Shown here: in pieces, positions 34,323 to 45,955 of the stretch
Position numbering within the stretch: position 1 is the first letter of the stretch
Layout of the letters: every line of letters begins with the position of its first letter
NCBI RefSeq assembly: GCF_003573695.1
Contig: NW_020621603.1
Span: 19,083,116 to 19,147,115, forward strand
Length of the DNA stretch: 64,000 bases
Direction: 5' to 3'
DNA from: Papaver somniferum
Taxonomy: Eukaryota; Streptophyta; Magnoliopsida; Ranunculales; Papaveraceae
Made by a program: the position numbers and the translations under genes
The notes under the pieces: model-generated
Told to the model about the DNA's origin: nothing
The model's input: only the letters and a program-made list of their open reading frames with translations
Databases searched by the model: none

Positions 34323-36005
34323 TGGTGAACATCCTGGAGATGTCTTTCGCTTATCGCCGCCGGAGATGTGTTTCAATCTGGGTCGAGAAGCAATCATATC
34401 AGCGGAAGGAGGCTCTTTCACCAGAGGTTGACTAACCCTTACGAAATCATGTAAGCATTCAAATTGCTGGTTCCAGAAATCCATATAACCTGGAGTTACA
34501 TACGTAACTCGGTCAGCACAAGGGAACCAATAAGAGCTTCCTTCGACATGTGTACGGTCTAAACAAGTCTTAATCTGTTTTACCGACGGTTTTCTCCTCC
34601 GAAAAGTTGGAACACACTGATCCATACCTATCTGACGGGATGCTATGTCAATGTTGTATTCCTCCACCGAAAAGTCTCCATATGTTGCTGCTATTAAATA
34701 ACCTGGAGTGCAACTCAACATGAAGGATCTTTCACCATTGCTCAAGTGAGCACCAGATTTCAAAGCCATGCTTTCTCCAGCATTGAAAGTTGTCAATTGG
34801 GAAACATACGGAGGAATCAACACCCAGGGACGGAAGTTAAACTCAGACTCATCGTCTACAATATCAATGAAACGCGTCTTGGATTGAGGTTGTTTTGTTG
34901 ACCAGCGCATAATCCTAGCGTTATCCTTCTCGGGGAAAATACGTCGAGAATTAGCAGCATTCAACCCTTGCAAAATATTACGGGGAATAGGTGCATACTT
35001 CGCAAAGCGTTCCCATATCAAGGCCTGGAGAAACATCGTATTGGCGTAGCATTCAATCTTCATAAAGCCGTTCGAAACACTGGAGTCTATAACCAAGGAG
35101 TCCATGTTAGAGTACAAAGAACCCAAGAATAAGATACCTATGGGAAGTTGTTCACCTTGAGCCATCTTAATGGAAAAAGGGATTACAAATGACTTTAGCG
35201 AAGTTCCGGCGTCTTCGAACACGTCCCTAGACAGCCATAAACACAAGAAAGCAGCAATAGACAACATACCGTCAGGTTCGTCGAGAGGGACATCTCGTGG
35301 CCACCAATGCGTTAACCAGTGAGCATAACAGCCTTTGCCAGCAGCCTTGTTAATTCTCTCCATCTCAACTGTTAAGGTGTTAGAAATTTCTTTCTCCTCC
35401 GTCGAAAGCTCTTCAGGAAAGTTACCTGTGATTGGAAGATGCAATAAAGCAACTACATCTTCCAAGGTAATAGTAAACTCTCCCCAGCTTCATATAAAGG
35501 TATGAGTTGGAATGCACCAGCGAGCTAGAAGGGCCACAATACCTCGTGCATCATGCAAAATATACAAATCTCCGGATGATTGAATAGCTCTGGTAACCTG
35601 TGCTCTATCCAGCATAACTCTAACATGAGGAAAACCCAGCATGTGTCTTGCCCATACAGAAAATTTCTCTAAAGGTCGTCGAGAGAGTTTGAATTCTATA
35701 ATTGAGGCAAGGAAAAGTCCTCGTTCAAGGAAAAACTGAATAGCTTCTCGAGGAGTCACCAAATTTTTTTGAATAACCGTTCTGGGATTTATCAAAAGGC
35801 GGAATGCTGGAGTTCTGAGACGTCTTTCAGTGTCTTGCTGAACCGCGAAAAATGCACCATCTATATTGGGAACATTTTTGATTCCAGGTGCTTCTTCTTC
35901 TTCATCACCAATAATAGAAGTCTCGTCCATATACGTATCACTGGAAGTGTCATTTTCCTGAGAATCGGACATCCTTGCGAAGTAGCTGTAATGTGCACAA
36001 AGCAT
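34323..36005 (-). pseudogene. PMD gene exon 1 (plant mobile domain core)
   Basis: Two open stretches, 36005-35493 and 35489-34323, are in the same frame, separated only by TGA at 35490-35492. The first Met could be at 36005 or 35972; the second begins an acidic N-terminus (MSDSQENDTSSDTYMDE) and is preferred. Family-typical words lie on both sides of the TGA, THTF before and WGEFTITLEDV after, so the stop replaced a sense codon rather than ending one gene. Readthrough, an undetected splice or a sequencing error are alternatives. The exon ends CCA with a GTATGT donor. Confidence 0.75.
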
Positions 36006-37305
36006 TCTACTTCAGTATATCGTCATACCAGGTGCAAACTTCGATAATATGATGGGGTCATATAATCTGACAACGGGATACTTATGGAGACATCTACAAA
36101 AATGGTAATTCTTAACTTTTACCTCTTTACAATTCCACTAACAAATAGTGATTGTGCCGCAAGGGTTAACACTCCAAAATTAGTTCGCTTCTTGAAACCT
36201 ACAATAACGGTCGAAGCTTTATTAATTTTTGAAACCGATTTTTCATAAAATCATAAGCACAATTTTCATAGTATAAACATCCATAACTGAACTATGAAAT
36301 TTACACCAAGACAATATTTCATCATAAATAAGTTGTCTAATTTCGAGGGTTACTCAAAACCCACGTTTTGATTTTGCAAAGCAATAATTAATGAGAATTA
36401 CTCACGTAAATTTTCAAAAAAAAATTTTAATGAGAACAAACTCATGTGAATAAAATATGTCATCATATTTTGCATAATATGTCACGGTTACATATGAAAA
36501 AAATCTATTTTCCTTCGTACGAGTGTTTTTCTTTAAAACGAAGGTTTATTTTGGTTTTGTGAAAGCTCACATCTTTTAGGATAAAGTTTTGGTTTCCATG
36601 AAAGCTCGTAAACAAAATTTTATCACTGGATACAGGTCTATTTCAAAATAAAAATCTCTCTCAAGTTAGGGAGTATTGCTAGTTTCTTGAACTAATGATC
36701 GAACGAACATACGTTTAAATAAAATCAGGGTTTTTCAACAAAACTCACACTCATATATACACATGTATAAAATTTTATGATGAACAACTCATGAAAAAAC
36801 AACAAAAGAAAAAAAAATTGACGTACCTGGTCGGCGCCGAAGTTGGCCGAAATTCGGCAGGCGATGGGCAATGACGGTTGGCTCCGACGAAATTTTTTTT
36901 TCTTCTCCTACTGAGACGTGAGGGAGATGGTGAATTGATGAAGATGGTGGTCGGACAAGGTGAGAGGAAATAAAAAAAAGAGAGGATTAATTCCCTTTTA
37001 TATCAAATTTCATTTCCAAAACCTAATTTCATAAGGATTTCCTCGTCGGGCCCGGCCCGTGAATCCTAAAACGACCAAAGACCCGTCATCAAATCAGCGG
37101 TTCTACACAAATTTGTGCTCACCGAATGACGCTTTATTATGCCACTGGGGTTTTCGCTCAAACCATGGTTTGCTCATTCGGTCAAAATCCGGTAACATCT
37201 TATCTTATGACTAAGTTCAATTACTTATTTTTGTATGTACCTGGAAAATCACCGTTCAATGCTGACTGAGGAACATGACTGTTCCTCACGAAGCAGGGGA
37301 CTTAA
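36006..37305 (-). promoter_or_regulatory. Upstream region of the antisense PMD gene, with TATA box and leader exon
   Basis: On the minus strand a TATAAAAGG box lies at 36993-37003. About 30-170 bp downstream is a GC-richer leader (about 36965 to 36836) that ends in a GTACGT splice donor near 36830-36835. The rest down to 36006 is AT-rich and looks like a 5' UTR intron; its acceptor is not fixed. D keeps the matching AT-rich region at about 54415-55550. The promoter role is inferred from position and motif. The plus-strand PPT of B lies at the right end. Confidence 0.5.
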
Positions 37306-40300
37306 TATAGATGGTGGATTTTAGACAAGGGCAAAATCATAAAACCATAATTATGCATACTCCGGATCAGGCAATTGGATGAGTATTGAGACTCATGCCT
37401 CTCAACAAAGCGTGAAAGCTCATGCCATAAAATCTCAGACTGAGAAGGCTGTCCCTCAGAGTATCTATAAATGTGTAGTCTCCCAGCTGAGGCCACGGCA
37501 CATCTCATGAATACTGAGCAATTTCAGTAATTATTTTTATATAGAATCGAAAGAGTGGACGGATCCTAGACAGCATGCCTGCTAGTATAGAGCGACAACG
37601 TCTTCAGGATACAACCAGGTTTTCCCTGACTATATAGGAGAAATATGATACTCCAGCAAGTTCATATTGCTCAACTCTCAGATAATTAATGCTCCTAGAT
37701 AGGAAGCCCTGCTAGTATAGAGCCATCAGTTAATTATCTCTAATCGCTTGAATATCCAGCAATATTCTACGATTCTTCGTTATATTTCGTCATTTCAATT
37801 CGTGGTTCTTCCCAGCAGAATTCCACGGGTTAGTGATAAATATTCAACGAAATAGGCATCTGAGCATCGAATAAGCCCTGACTAAAATGGTGCAAGTGTA
37901 CTTAGCAATAATGCACAGAACAACATTTGAATGCGCAAACGAGCATTTCAAAAATACGAATGAATGATGAACCTATGCAAAATAGGAAGGAAAAATAATA
38001 ATAATAAAATATTAGCAAAGGCGCCAGGAACTGGGCTCACCAGCCGTCCGGTCATGTCGTGACCAGTCCCACGCCCAATTTTATATTTTATCATATTTTA
38101 TTATTTTTCCCTGATCTCATGAAAATTCTCTCGTTCGAGCAAATCTCCTTCGATTCAAGGAAATTCTTTAATCTCATGATATTTCTTTATGTCAAGAAAA
38201 TAATAAAATTAGGGAAAAGTGTCACGGGACCGAGCACCAGCCGGCCAACCATGCCCTAGCCGTGGCCGGTCCCACACCTCATGTCCCCATTATTTTATTA
38301 TTTCTCTCAATCCATGAAAATTTCCTGATTTCATGAATTTTCCCTAAAACCATGAAAATTCCCTGATTTCATGAATTTTCCCTAAACCCATGAAAAATAT
38401 TATAAAATTAAGAAAACTCGTGGGACCGGGCCCTAGCCGGCCGGTCATGCCCTAACCGATCCCACACGCCTCTTAGTCTGTTATTGTTATTTGTTTTGTT
38501 TTCCTCATTCCATGAAAACTCCCTGATTTCAACAAAATACCTTGGTTTCAACAAATCTATCTGATTTTATGAAAATTCTCTAAAATCATGAAAATTACAT
38601 AAAATTAGGAAGAGTGCCCTGGGACCGTGCCCGTTGACCGGCCGGCCATGCCTTGGCCATTGCCGGTCCCACACTCCATCATTCCCTATTTTATTATTAT
38701 TTTATTTCTCCCATATCATGGAAGTTCCATAATTTTATAAAACTCTCCAGTTTCATGGAATTTCCCTCAATTCAGAGTACATAAAATTACATAAAACTGG
38801 GACAGTGCTTGTCATCCGGCCGGCCATGCCCTAGCTGTGGCCGGTCCCGCACCTTGCAATTCCCTATTTTATTTATTATTTTTCATCATCTCATGTATTT
38901 TTCCTAGTTTCAGCAAAACCCTGGATTCTTCATATTTTCTCAAAATGATGCTCAAACGCACACCAGAAAATATCGAAACCCTCAGGACTAAGACATGAAC
39001 ATCATGGTGACACGGGCACAACCCCTTGACCGACCAAGGGTGACCCTAAGGCTTGCAAATGTCCGGTCCCACGTATTTTAGTTATTTTAACCTAATTTGC
39101 TCAATTGCTCGTATTAGGTTCAAACTCTTTTCAAACAATCAGGGGTTCTCTCAAACGACCATCAATTGGTCCCATGACCACCAAGTGCCGGTCTCATGAT
39201 CTCTTGGTCGGTCCCTCATCTTTTCATGGCTAGGTTTTGTTATCTTCCGCTCACACGAGCATTATTTTAATAAATGATTAAACCAGCATTTAATCATTCT
39301 TTCACCAACTGGTCCTCAAGAGACTTTGGTATTTTGCTCATTCGAGCATCTGTGCGTTACATGGTGGACTCATCATCCCATGTGGCCGGTTCTTGCTTCA
39401 CTCTGCAGTTGATTTTCAATAAATCATCAATTCATTAAAATTAGGATTTTGAATCCAAAACTCTGCAAAAAACATGATTCTGAGTAGATTCGAATACTGA
39501 TAATTTTATGTTGATTCCATGATCAACACTTTTATTTATTATGCTCGACCCAGTAGTCAGTATCATAAATTAAATTTTATTTGGTCCTTCTACCAACAAT
39601 TCATCAAAGGAGCAATATTTGCTCAAACCGGCAATATTTGATCAAACTAGCAATATTCGCTCAGACTAGCAATATTTTCTCAAACCAGCAATATTTGCTC
39701 AGATTAAAGAATATTGGTTCAACTATCAATATTCAACAATTCAGCAATACAGTTTGATCGCCTTAGGTTATCAACATGATAATACCTCGTCTCAGCAGAC
39801 ATATTTAACTCATGAATTTCAGAACATTTGCAAATCATGTTCAACTCAGCAATACATGGACTCATCATCCCATAAAGTCAAAAAATGACTCCACAATCAC
39901 GAGCCATCAATCGTGTCACATGGGGGGATATTAACTAGGGTTTTGGTATGGCGGTCTACGACACGTGTGTTCACCCACGACGAGAATGTGAGTAAGTCGT
40001 GCAATCAATTGGAAGAGTCAGCAAAGTAGTGGGTGTAAAATTAACCAAGTCTCTGCACGATGAGAAACTGGTTTTAACACGATTTCCCACTTCCCTACTC
40101 TCTGATTCCAGCAAGTGTCACACTTCATGGGATCATGGTGTTTTTAATTTAGTAATATAAAAAGACCTTTGGATCATGATTGAAAGGACAAGATTCGAAC
40201 ACTCGAACATTCGTCTAAACAAGCAATTTCTCGGCAAGTTCATACAGGCAATCCTTCGTCTACACGAACTCATCGTTTGAGCAATCACTCTCAATTGAGT

Positions 40301-40614
40301 AAAATTCAATCATTCAGAGCGTTCTTACGCTGAAATCACAGTAGACCTACAATCTCAGATCACCATTGATCCCACACATTTCTCAGCTTCCCTCCTACAA
40401 ATCAACCTATCCTCTCTTGTGACCGAATTGACTCTGGAATGACCATTGTTCTTGGTTTAGGCCGGAGTCCTACAGATTGATCTCTTGAACTTAAAGCACT
40501 CCCTTCTTGCAGTGCATCTGTGTGAGGTTCAACATTTCGCTCAGTTCAAGGAGTCTCCACACGGACGTCTCCTCAATTCCGTAAAAACCAGCAAATCGTT
40601 TTTCCCCATCTACA
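37306..40614 (+). repeat. B 3' LTR
   Basis: 3309 bp, colinear with 14192-17489. It starts TATAGATGG where the 5' LTR has TGTAGATGG, so the terminal TG is mutated to TA at its internal edge. Five GC-rich dyad modules (38028-38855), GCAATATTTGCTC repeats (39610-39725) and TATAAAAA (40156-40163) are kept. It is followed by CCAGC at 40615-40619. Confidence 0.9.
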
Positions 40615-40619
40615 CCAGC

Positions 40620-40922
40620 CAAAGCAGCGACATCTACCTTTCCTAACCAGCCAGCGCCCGTTCCGCGGACCAAGTTGTAGTGCCACCTCTGCCAATCAGT
40701 AGCCAAAGTTGCAGCGCTGATGCCAACACCCCGTGTCCAAGCCGAATTTATGCAAAGACGCCAATGCAAGGATCACAGATTCTTCATGCCTCCTGACAAA
40801 GGTTAGCCAAATCTTACTGACAATTTTTTCATGACTTTCCGTTTAGATTCTATCCTTGTCTGTCACCATCTCATGCTTACCCCGCAACAATGCCGTTGTT
40901 CCGAGCTAAGCAAGGGACTTAA
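40620..40922 (+). other. A internal DNA, 3' end
   Basis: The remaining right part of A after the B insertion. It is non-coding and ends GCAAGGGACTTAA, the PPT of A, matching the PPTs of B and D. Confidence 0.7.
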
Positions 40923-41415
40923 AGTTGATGGTGGTTTTTATCTTAGGGTTAAAATTGTAAAACCTTGCATCGGATGTGACGTCACTCTGTAAGGAAATGG
41001 AGCCATGAGTGTTAATATCTCCACTGGCATATTTATTGAGTCGTTCAATATATTTACATGAAATTTATCCAGACTGGCGCATGTAGCAACCATCCCAGAT
41101 GTTATGTAAATTTCGGCGCCTTGCATATATTACTTATTAATATAAGATAAACTGAGTATTGTTCTTGTGCTATGTTCCCCAGCAGAACCCTTAATATCGA
41201 TATGGCATGACGGATTTGTGTTCACTCGCAGCAGAGTAGCACAGACCTCCAAGTACCGAGGTTAAGGCCCTTACGCAAAATACTCATTCAGAAAACAAAG
41301 AATAAACATAGCCGCGGAGTATGAGCAACAATGAGGGAAGCGTGGCCATGCCATAAGCTAGCGGGTGCCACTTGGACACGCCCCATGCTACCCAAACGAC
41401 CCTTATTCCTTTGTC

Positions 41416-41992
41416 GACCAATCAGATCGCTTTAAACCCGCCACGGTGCACTGGAAGTGTGGTCACGCCCTTGCTTTCCGACCCCTTTCCATCGACCAAT
41501 CAGGTCGCTCTAAACGGGCCACATGCATTTAGAATGAGGCCGTCCCCATGCTGCTTGCCGGCCCCCCTTTCCATCGACCAATCAGGTCGCATTAAATCCG
41601 CCACGGTGCACTAGAAGTGTGGCCACGCCCTTGCTTACCGTCCCCCTTTCCATCGACCAATCAGGTCGCTCTAAATGCGCTGCATGTATTTAAAATGAGG
41701 AAGGCCCCATGCAGCTTTCCGGCCCCCTTTCCATCGACCAATCAGGTCGCTTTAAATCCGCCACGGTGCACTGGAAGTGTGGCCACGCCCTTGCTTGTCG
41801 TCCCCCCTTTCCGTCGACCAATCAGGTCGCCCTAAATGTGCCACACGCATTTAGAATGAGGTCGGACCCATGTTGCTTGCCGTCCCCCTTCCCATCGACC
41901 AATCAGGTCACTCTAAACTTTCCACGCGCACACCAGAAGTGTGGACACGCCCGCGTTTGGCCGGCCCTTCTTTTAATCGACCAATCAGGTCG
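41416..41992 (+). repeat. CCAAT-dyad tandem array, A 3' LTR
   Basis: Eight copies of CGACCAATCAGGTCG or close variants near 41416, 41492, 41576, 41659, 41737, 41815, 41898 and 41977. The arms pair across AATCA. The last unit, absent from the 5' LTR, carries an extra CACACCAGAAGTGTGG stretch. Confidence 0.8.
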
Positions 41993-43646
41993 CTCTAAAC
42001 ATGCCGCGGTATTAAAAGAGGAAAAGTTGCGCCAGATGGTCGCAATGCCAAATTGACTTTCCAAAAGTCGCGCTAATACGCTAATTGGCATGCCAAACAT
42101 GCCGAACGCGCCACTTTTCCACAGAAACATGCCGAACGTGGCAACTTACCATAAATAGCGCGCCAATGTGCTAACCCACTCCTTGTTCATGGCCAAACGC
42201 CTTTACATATTCAATTAGGGTATTCCAAACACGGCTCTACCTTAGTGGCGTTAGTCCTAACCCTAATTTCCAGTCGTGGTGCAAATCATGCCACTTCGGT
42301 CCCCACAACAAGCCACAAAACCTACAGGACCTAGGAAACCCTAATAATGGCGCCATGACATGGCCACCCGTGGGAATCCTGCTCTTGTGGTCATTTCCAC
42401 ATGATGGCATGTCTAAGGTTCCTTTAGCGTGGCTATGGCACCATTTGCACAAAACATCGATGTGCAATGGCCACATGCCACATGCGCGTTTGCGCTAATT
42501 AGGGTTTTGACGCACCAAACCCTAATTTAGGCAAAGTTGTTACGCCAACCAAGCCAAGTAATGTTTCCCAGAGCATTGGGATTGATATGGCAACAGGGCC
42601 AATGTTGCCACGCCAATGTGCCAAAATCTAGCGGCCATGGCTACGCCAGACGCTACTTCGTGTCACTAGCATGTGCTAACTATGCCAGCCACGCCACCAT
42701 GATGCCGCACGTGCTGAATAGGGTTGCGATACGCCAAACCCTAATTTAGCCGAAAGTTGCCTTGCCAACTGAGTTCAGTAACTCTCCTAAGTCCTTAAGA
42801 TTAACTTAGTAACAGGGCCAATGTTATTGAAGTCATATTTGGGTCTAACACCAATATGCCACAACAATTGCCACGACTATGCCACTGGCATGCCGCCTCG
42901 CCATGGCTACGCCAGACGCCACTATGCCAATGGCTCCACTTTGTTATACAACAAGATATGGCCATAATCAATGGACATCTTTCCTCTTGATATGCAATCT
43001 CAGCCATCCAAGTTCGCCACCGAACTGACGGACTTGTGGAAAGTTTTAGGGGACCAGCCGCTTAAATCTCGTGGTCATGGCTACGCCAGGCGCCACTTAT
43101 AACACCATTCCACTGGCATGCATGAGTTATACCAGTCATGCCGCAGTGCCACTGGCATACACCAAAAACTCCACCGTGCCATTACTAGGCGCCAACAGAA
43201 GGTAGCCATAATCAACGGCTACCCTTCTTCATGAGATGCAATCTCAGCCATCCAAGTTCGCCACCGAACTGACGGACTTGTGGAAAGTTTTAGGCGATCA
43301 TCCAAGACGTGCCTAACAGCATCACATGCTATTTTCTTGTGGAAAGACTCTTGACTTTGACTTTCCACACATAGCAACCTGCTACACGTTTTCGACGAAA
43401 ACACTCGAGACATCAAACATGTCACAAACTTGGGGATACTCATCAGGGTATTGGTCTTGCGATTTACAGCATGCGGCGTGCAATGCGCCCGTTATAAGTA
43501 GTGGCGGCAAGAAGTAATGGGTGTAAACGGATCCACTTCCTTCATCATGGAAGCATGGGTTTCTGACGGTTATACGTTACTCCATTCTTCCACCACTCAA
43601 TCGTTCTCACTTCCTACGAGACCAGGGTACGTTTCAATATGACTTG

Positions 43647-43654
43647 TATAAATA
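43647..43654 (+). promoter_or_regulatory. A LTR TATA box
   Basis: TATAAATA in the A 3' LTR. The 5' LTR copy reads GAATAAATA at this place, a T to A type change that may weaken it. The A-type LTR at 490 also has TATAAATA. Confidence 0.55.
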
Positions 43655-44028
43655 GGCTTCGCCTATTTCCACCAAAAAACAAGTTTTGGTCAGAGAACAA
43701 CACAGTATCCAGAATCACCTGATAGCTTTCCATTCTGCTAGCCAGTTCTACTTTCTGATACAAGTCGTGAACAACCACACCTTCAGAATCAACAATTCTG
43801 GTCTCAACACTTTCTTCGCTTCCCTCCCTAAGACCAACCATTCTCCTTCACTTTGTGACCGAAGCAAGCCTGGAATGGCCATTTCTTGGTTTATGCCAGG
43901 ATTGTACAGATTGATCTCTCAAATCAAAAGTACTCCCGTGCAGTGCATTGTCTAGGGTTTAGACTCGTTTCTCATCCACACAAAATTACCAAAACCGGCA
44001 GAAGAAGTTTTCACCCACAAACAGTAAC

Positions 44029-45955
44029 CAACTATGGATATAAGCATATATAGTGTGTTCGCACATTAGTGTATAAATTCATGTGCCGGAAACCAATTGT
44101 GTGCAGTTGTGCATGCGACATTGGTAAAGGAGACAGGTTGGGTACGCGTACCCGTACGTGTACTGGCGGAAGTTTTCTGACCAAAAACTTCTGTTGGAGT
44201 TTGTAGTTTACAAACTGAAAAACCAGTCACCTTAGGTACGCGTACCCGTACGCGTACTCACGGAAGTTTTCGAACTGAAAATTTCTGCTGAGTTTCCAAA
44301 CTCAAATCTGGTAGCTAAGGTACACGTACCCTTACGCGTACCCAAGCTGGTTATTTCTCAAATCGGAATTCATGAACTTAAAACAATAAATCAATAAGGA
44401 ATGCAATCTTTGCAAACCATGGCTATATTGTTCGTGAATTGATTCAAGTGAATCAAACCGATTTTGTTTCAATTGTGTCTATGAATAAAGACCTAAGCAA
44501 TTGAGAAACTCTATTAACTAGTTATTGTGAGTCATTTGAACTAGTTATGAGAAAGATGAATATGGTTGATATGAAAGTACTCATATGGCTAACCTCGATT
44601 AACTATTTGTCAACCAAACAAGTGTACACGTTTAGGTACGGTTACTCAAACCTAAATGAAACACATTTCATTTGTGTAAGACAATCTAAGTTTCGATCTA
44701 ACGGTTGAAAGATATTAGCTTGGAGAAATCAGATTTTTCCTCTAACGGTGAATATTGAATGCTTTGTTACCAAGGTAACTTGGATTGCAAACCATGATTT
44801 GAAAACTTTATAAAGGAGACATCTAGAAACTGGAAAAACTAATCCCCACACCTCTTGTGTGATAATAGTTAGTTTGCTAGAGTCGATTCTCCTTTAACCT
44901 TAGGTTTCTTCCCGAGACCCTGTAGGTTAACGACTGAAAGACTTCATTGGGATTGTGAAGCCAGACGAAACTACTTCTCTTGTAGTTGAGCGATCTGATC
45001 TTGTCATTTTCTATCGTACGAGTTTAATTGAATAATTGGCTTGAGATTATATCTCTGATAGGGCAAGATAAAAAGAAATCACAAACATCTTCGTCACATC
45101 GCTTGTGATTCCGCAACATCTTGTTTCGCTACCATACGATTAAGATTGTTGTGAGGTGATTGATAATACTAGGTTGTTCTTCGGGAATATAAGTCCGGAT
45201 TATCAATTAGTTCATGTTCACCTTGATTTATCAAAAGACGGAACAAAAACTCTTAGGTCTATCTGTGGGAGATAGATTTACCTATCATAGCCTTTTCTGT
45301 GTGATACAGATTTGTTTATTAAAGTCTTCGACTTTGGGTCGTAGAAACTCTTGGTTGTGGGTGAGATCAGCTAAGGGAATCAAGTGCGTAGTATCCTGCT
45401 GGGATCAGAGACGTAAGGAGCGCAATTGTACCTTTAATCAGCGTGAGATTGATTAGGGTTAAACTACAGTCCATACCGAAGTTAGTTTGTAGTAGGCTAG
45501 TGTCTGTAGCGGCTTAATACAGTGTGGTGTTCAATCTGGACCAGGTCCCGGGGTTTTTACGCATTTGCGGTATCCACGTTAACAAAATTTCTGGTGTCTG
45601 TGTTATTTCTTTTCCTCATTATATTTCGTTATATAATTGAAATATCACAGGTCGTGTGTTAAGATCAATCAATTAGAATATCCAACCTTTGGTTGTTGAT
45701 TTAAATTGATTGACACTTGGATATTGGTCTTTGGTACCACCAAAGTTATTATCCTTTTATTTGATAAAGACTCGCAGATTTCTATTTGCTTGAGTAAATA
45801 TCAAATCAAGTGAGAGAGATATTAACTCCTCAATATACTTTTCTCTACATTTAGTCTGGATGTCTAGTTGATTCTCTAGAAAGTATATTGGAGTTAGTCC
45901 ATACAGATTGCTAATCGAAATATTGGGTGTGGTTGTTATACCCCCACTTTTTCAG
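44029..45955 (+). repeat. Right portion of the solo E LTR in F
   Basis: Continues 7414-7950 after element A. It carries the CTTTATAAAGGAGAC TATA region near 44806, the GATTGTGAAGCCAGAC and TATCGTACGAGT words shared with 50481-52718, and the terminus CACTTTTTCA. Repeated GGTACGCGTACCCGTACGCG words at 44140-44345 are a short local repeat. No gene. Confidence 0.82.

Larger units (their letters stand above)
32316..36005 (-). pseudogene. Antisense plant mobile domain (PMD) gene carried by B, five exons
   Basis: Five coding exons read on the minus strand: 36005-34323, 34249-34118, 34032-33949, 33873-33715 and 33062-32316. Introns have GT-AG ends (GTATGT, GTGAGT, a weak GTTGCG, GTAAGC donors) and all joints fall in phase 0. 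Without the lesion the product is about 920 residues. Counting from the Met at 35972, it has an acidic start, then a PMD (PF10536-like): LLARWCIPTHTF, GEFTITLEDVVALLHLPI, and WWPRDVPLDEPDG. Exons 2-4 are polar and acidic, and exon 5 ends in a charged coiled-coil-like helix. A single TGA at 35490-35492 (codon 161) breaks the PMD. PMD proteins such as MAIN/MAIL1 act in plant nuclei in silencing and genome stability, and PMDs are also known from transposons. It lies antisense between the pol remnant and PPT of B. Function in B is unknown. Confidence 0.75.
14192..40614 (+). mobile_element. B: Tat/Ogre-like retrotransposon with antisense cargo gene, interrupted by C
   Basis: B is bounded by 3.3-kb LTRs (14192-17489, 37306-40614) with a perfect duplication CCAGC. 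The LTR termini are an inverted repeat, TGTAGATGG and CCATCTACA. A tRNA-Arg type primer site lies at 17493. The internal order is gag, protease (split by C at 19435-31143), a short conserved stretch, an integrase C-terminal end, then an antisense plant-mobile-domain gene, then the PPT (purine run in GCAGGGGACTTAA ending 37305). There is no reverse transcriptase or RNase H. Its own length without C is about 14.7 kb, large like other Tat elements. Confidence 0.9.
7951..44023 (+). mobile_element. A: Tat/Ogre-like Ty3/gypsy retrotransposon, internally deleted and carrying B
   Basis: A is bounded by LTRs 7951-10967 and 40923-44023 and flanked by a perfect 5-bp duplication GTAAC (7946-7950 and 44024-44028). 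A tRNA-Arg primer site follows the 5' LTR at 10970. The internal DNA is 10968-14191 and 40620-40922; everything between is element B. The internal part carries only a decayed gag/protease piece and repeat arrays, with no reverse transcriptase, so A is non-autonomous. The PPT before the 3' LTR is the purine run in GCAAGGGACTTAA ending at 40922. Confidence 0.88.
40923..44023 (+). repeat. A 3' LTR
   Basis: 3101 bp, colinear with 7951-10967. It starts AGTTGATGG instead of TGTTGATGG and ends CACCCACAAACA, followed by GTAAC (44024-44028). It has eight CCAAT dyads (41416-41992), one more than the 5' LTR. TATAAATA at 43647-43654 is followed by a perfect hairpin AATAGGC TTC GCCTATT (43651-43667). Confidence 0.88.
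7414..45955 (+). mobile_element. Solo E-family LTR, split by element A
   Basis: The LTR begins TGTTAGAGCACTGCTCGG at 7414 and ends CACTTTTTCA at 45955. The 5-bp direct repeat GAATG flanks it at 7409-7413 and 45956-45960. Removing element A (7951-44023 with its GTAAC duplication) rejoins 7414-7950 with 44029-45955 into one LTR of about 2.46 kb, colinear with the solo LTR at 50481-52718. No internal region or second LTR is present, so it arose by LTR-LTR recombination before A inserted. The terminal words resemble those of the F LTR, so E and F are related subfamilies. Confidence 0.85.
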
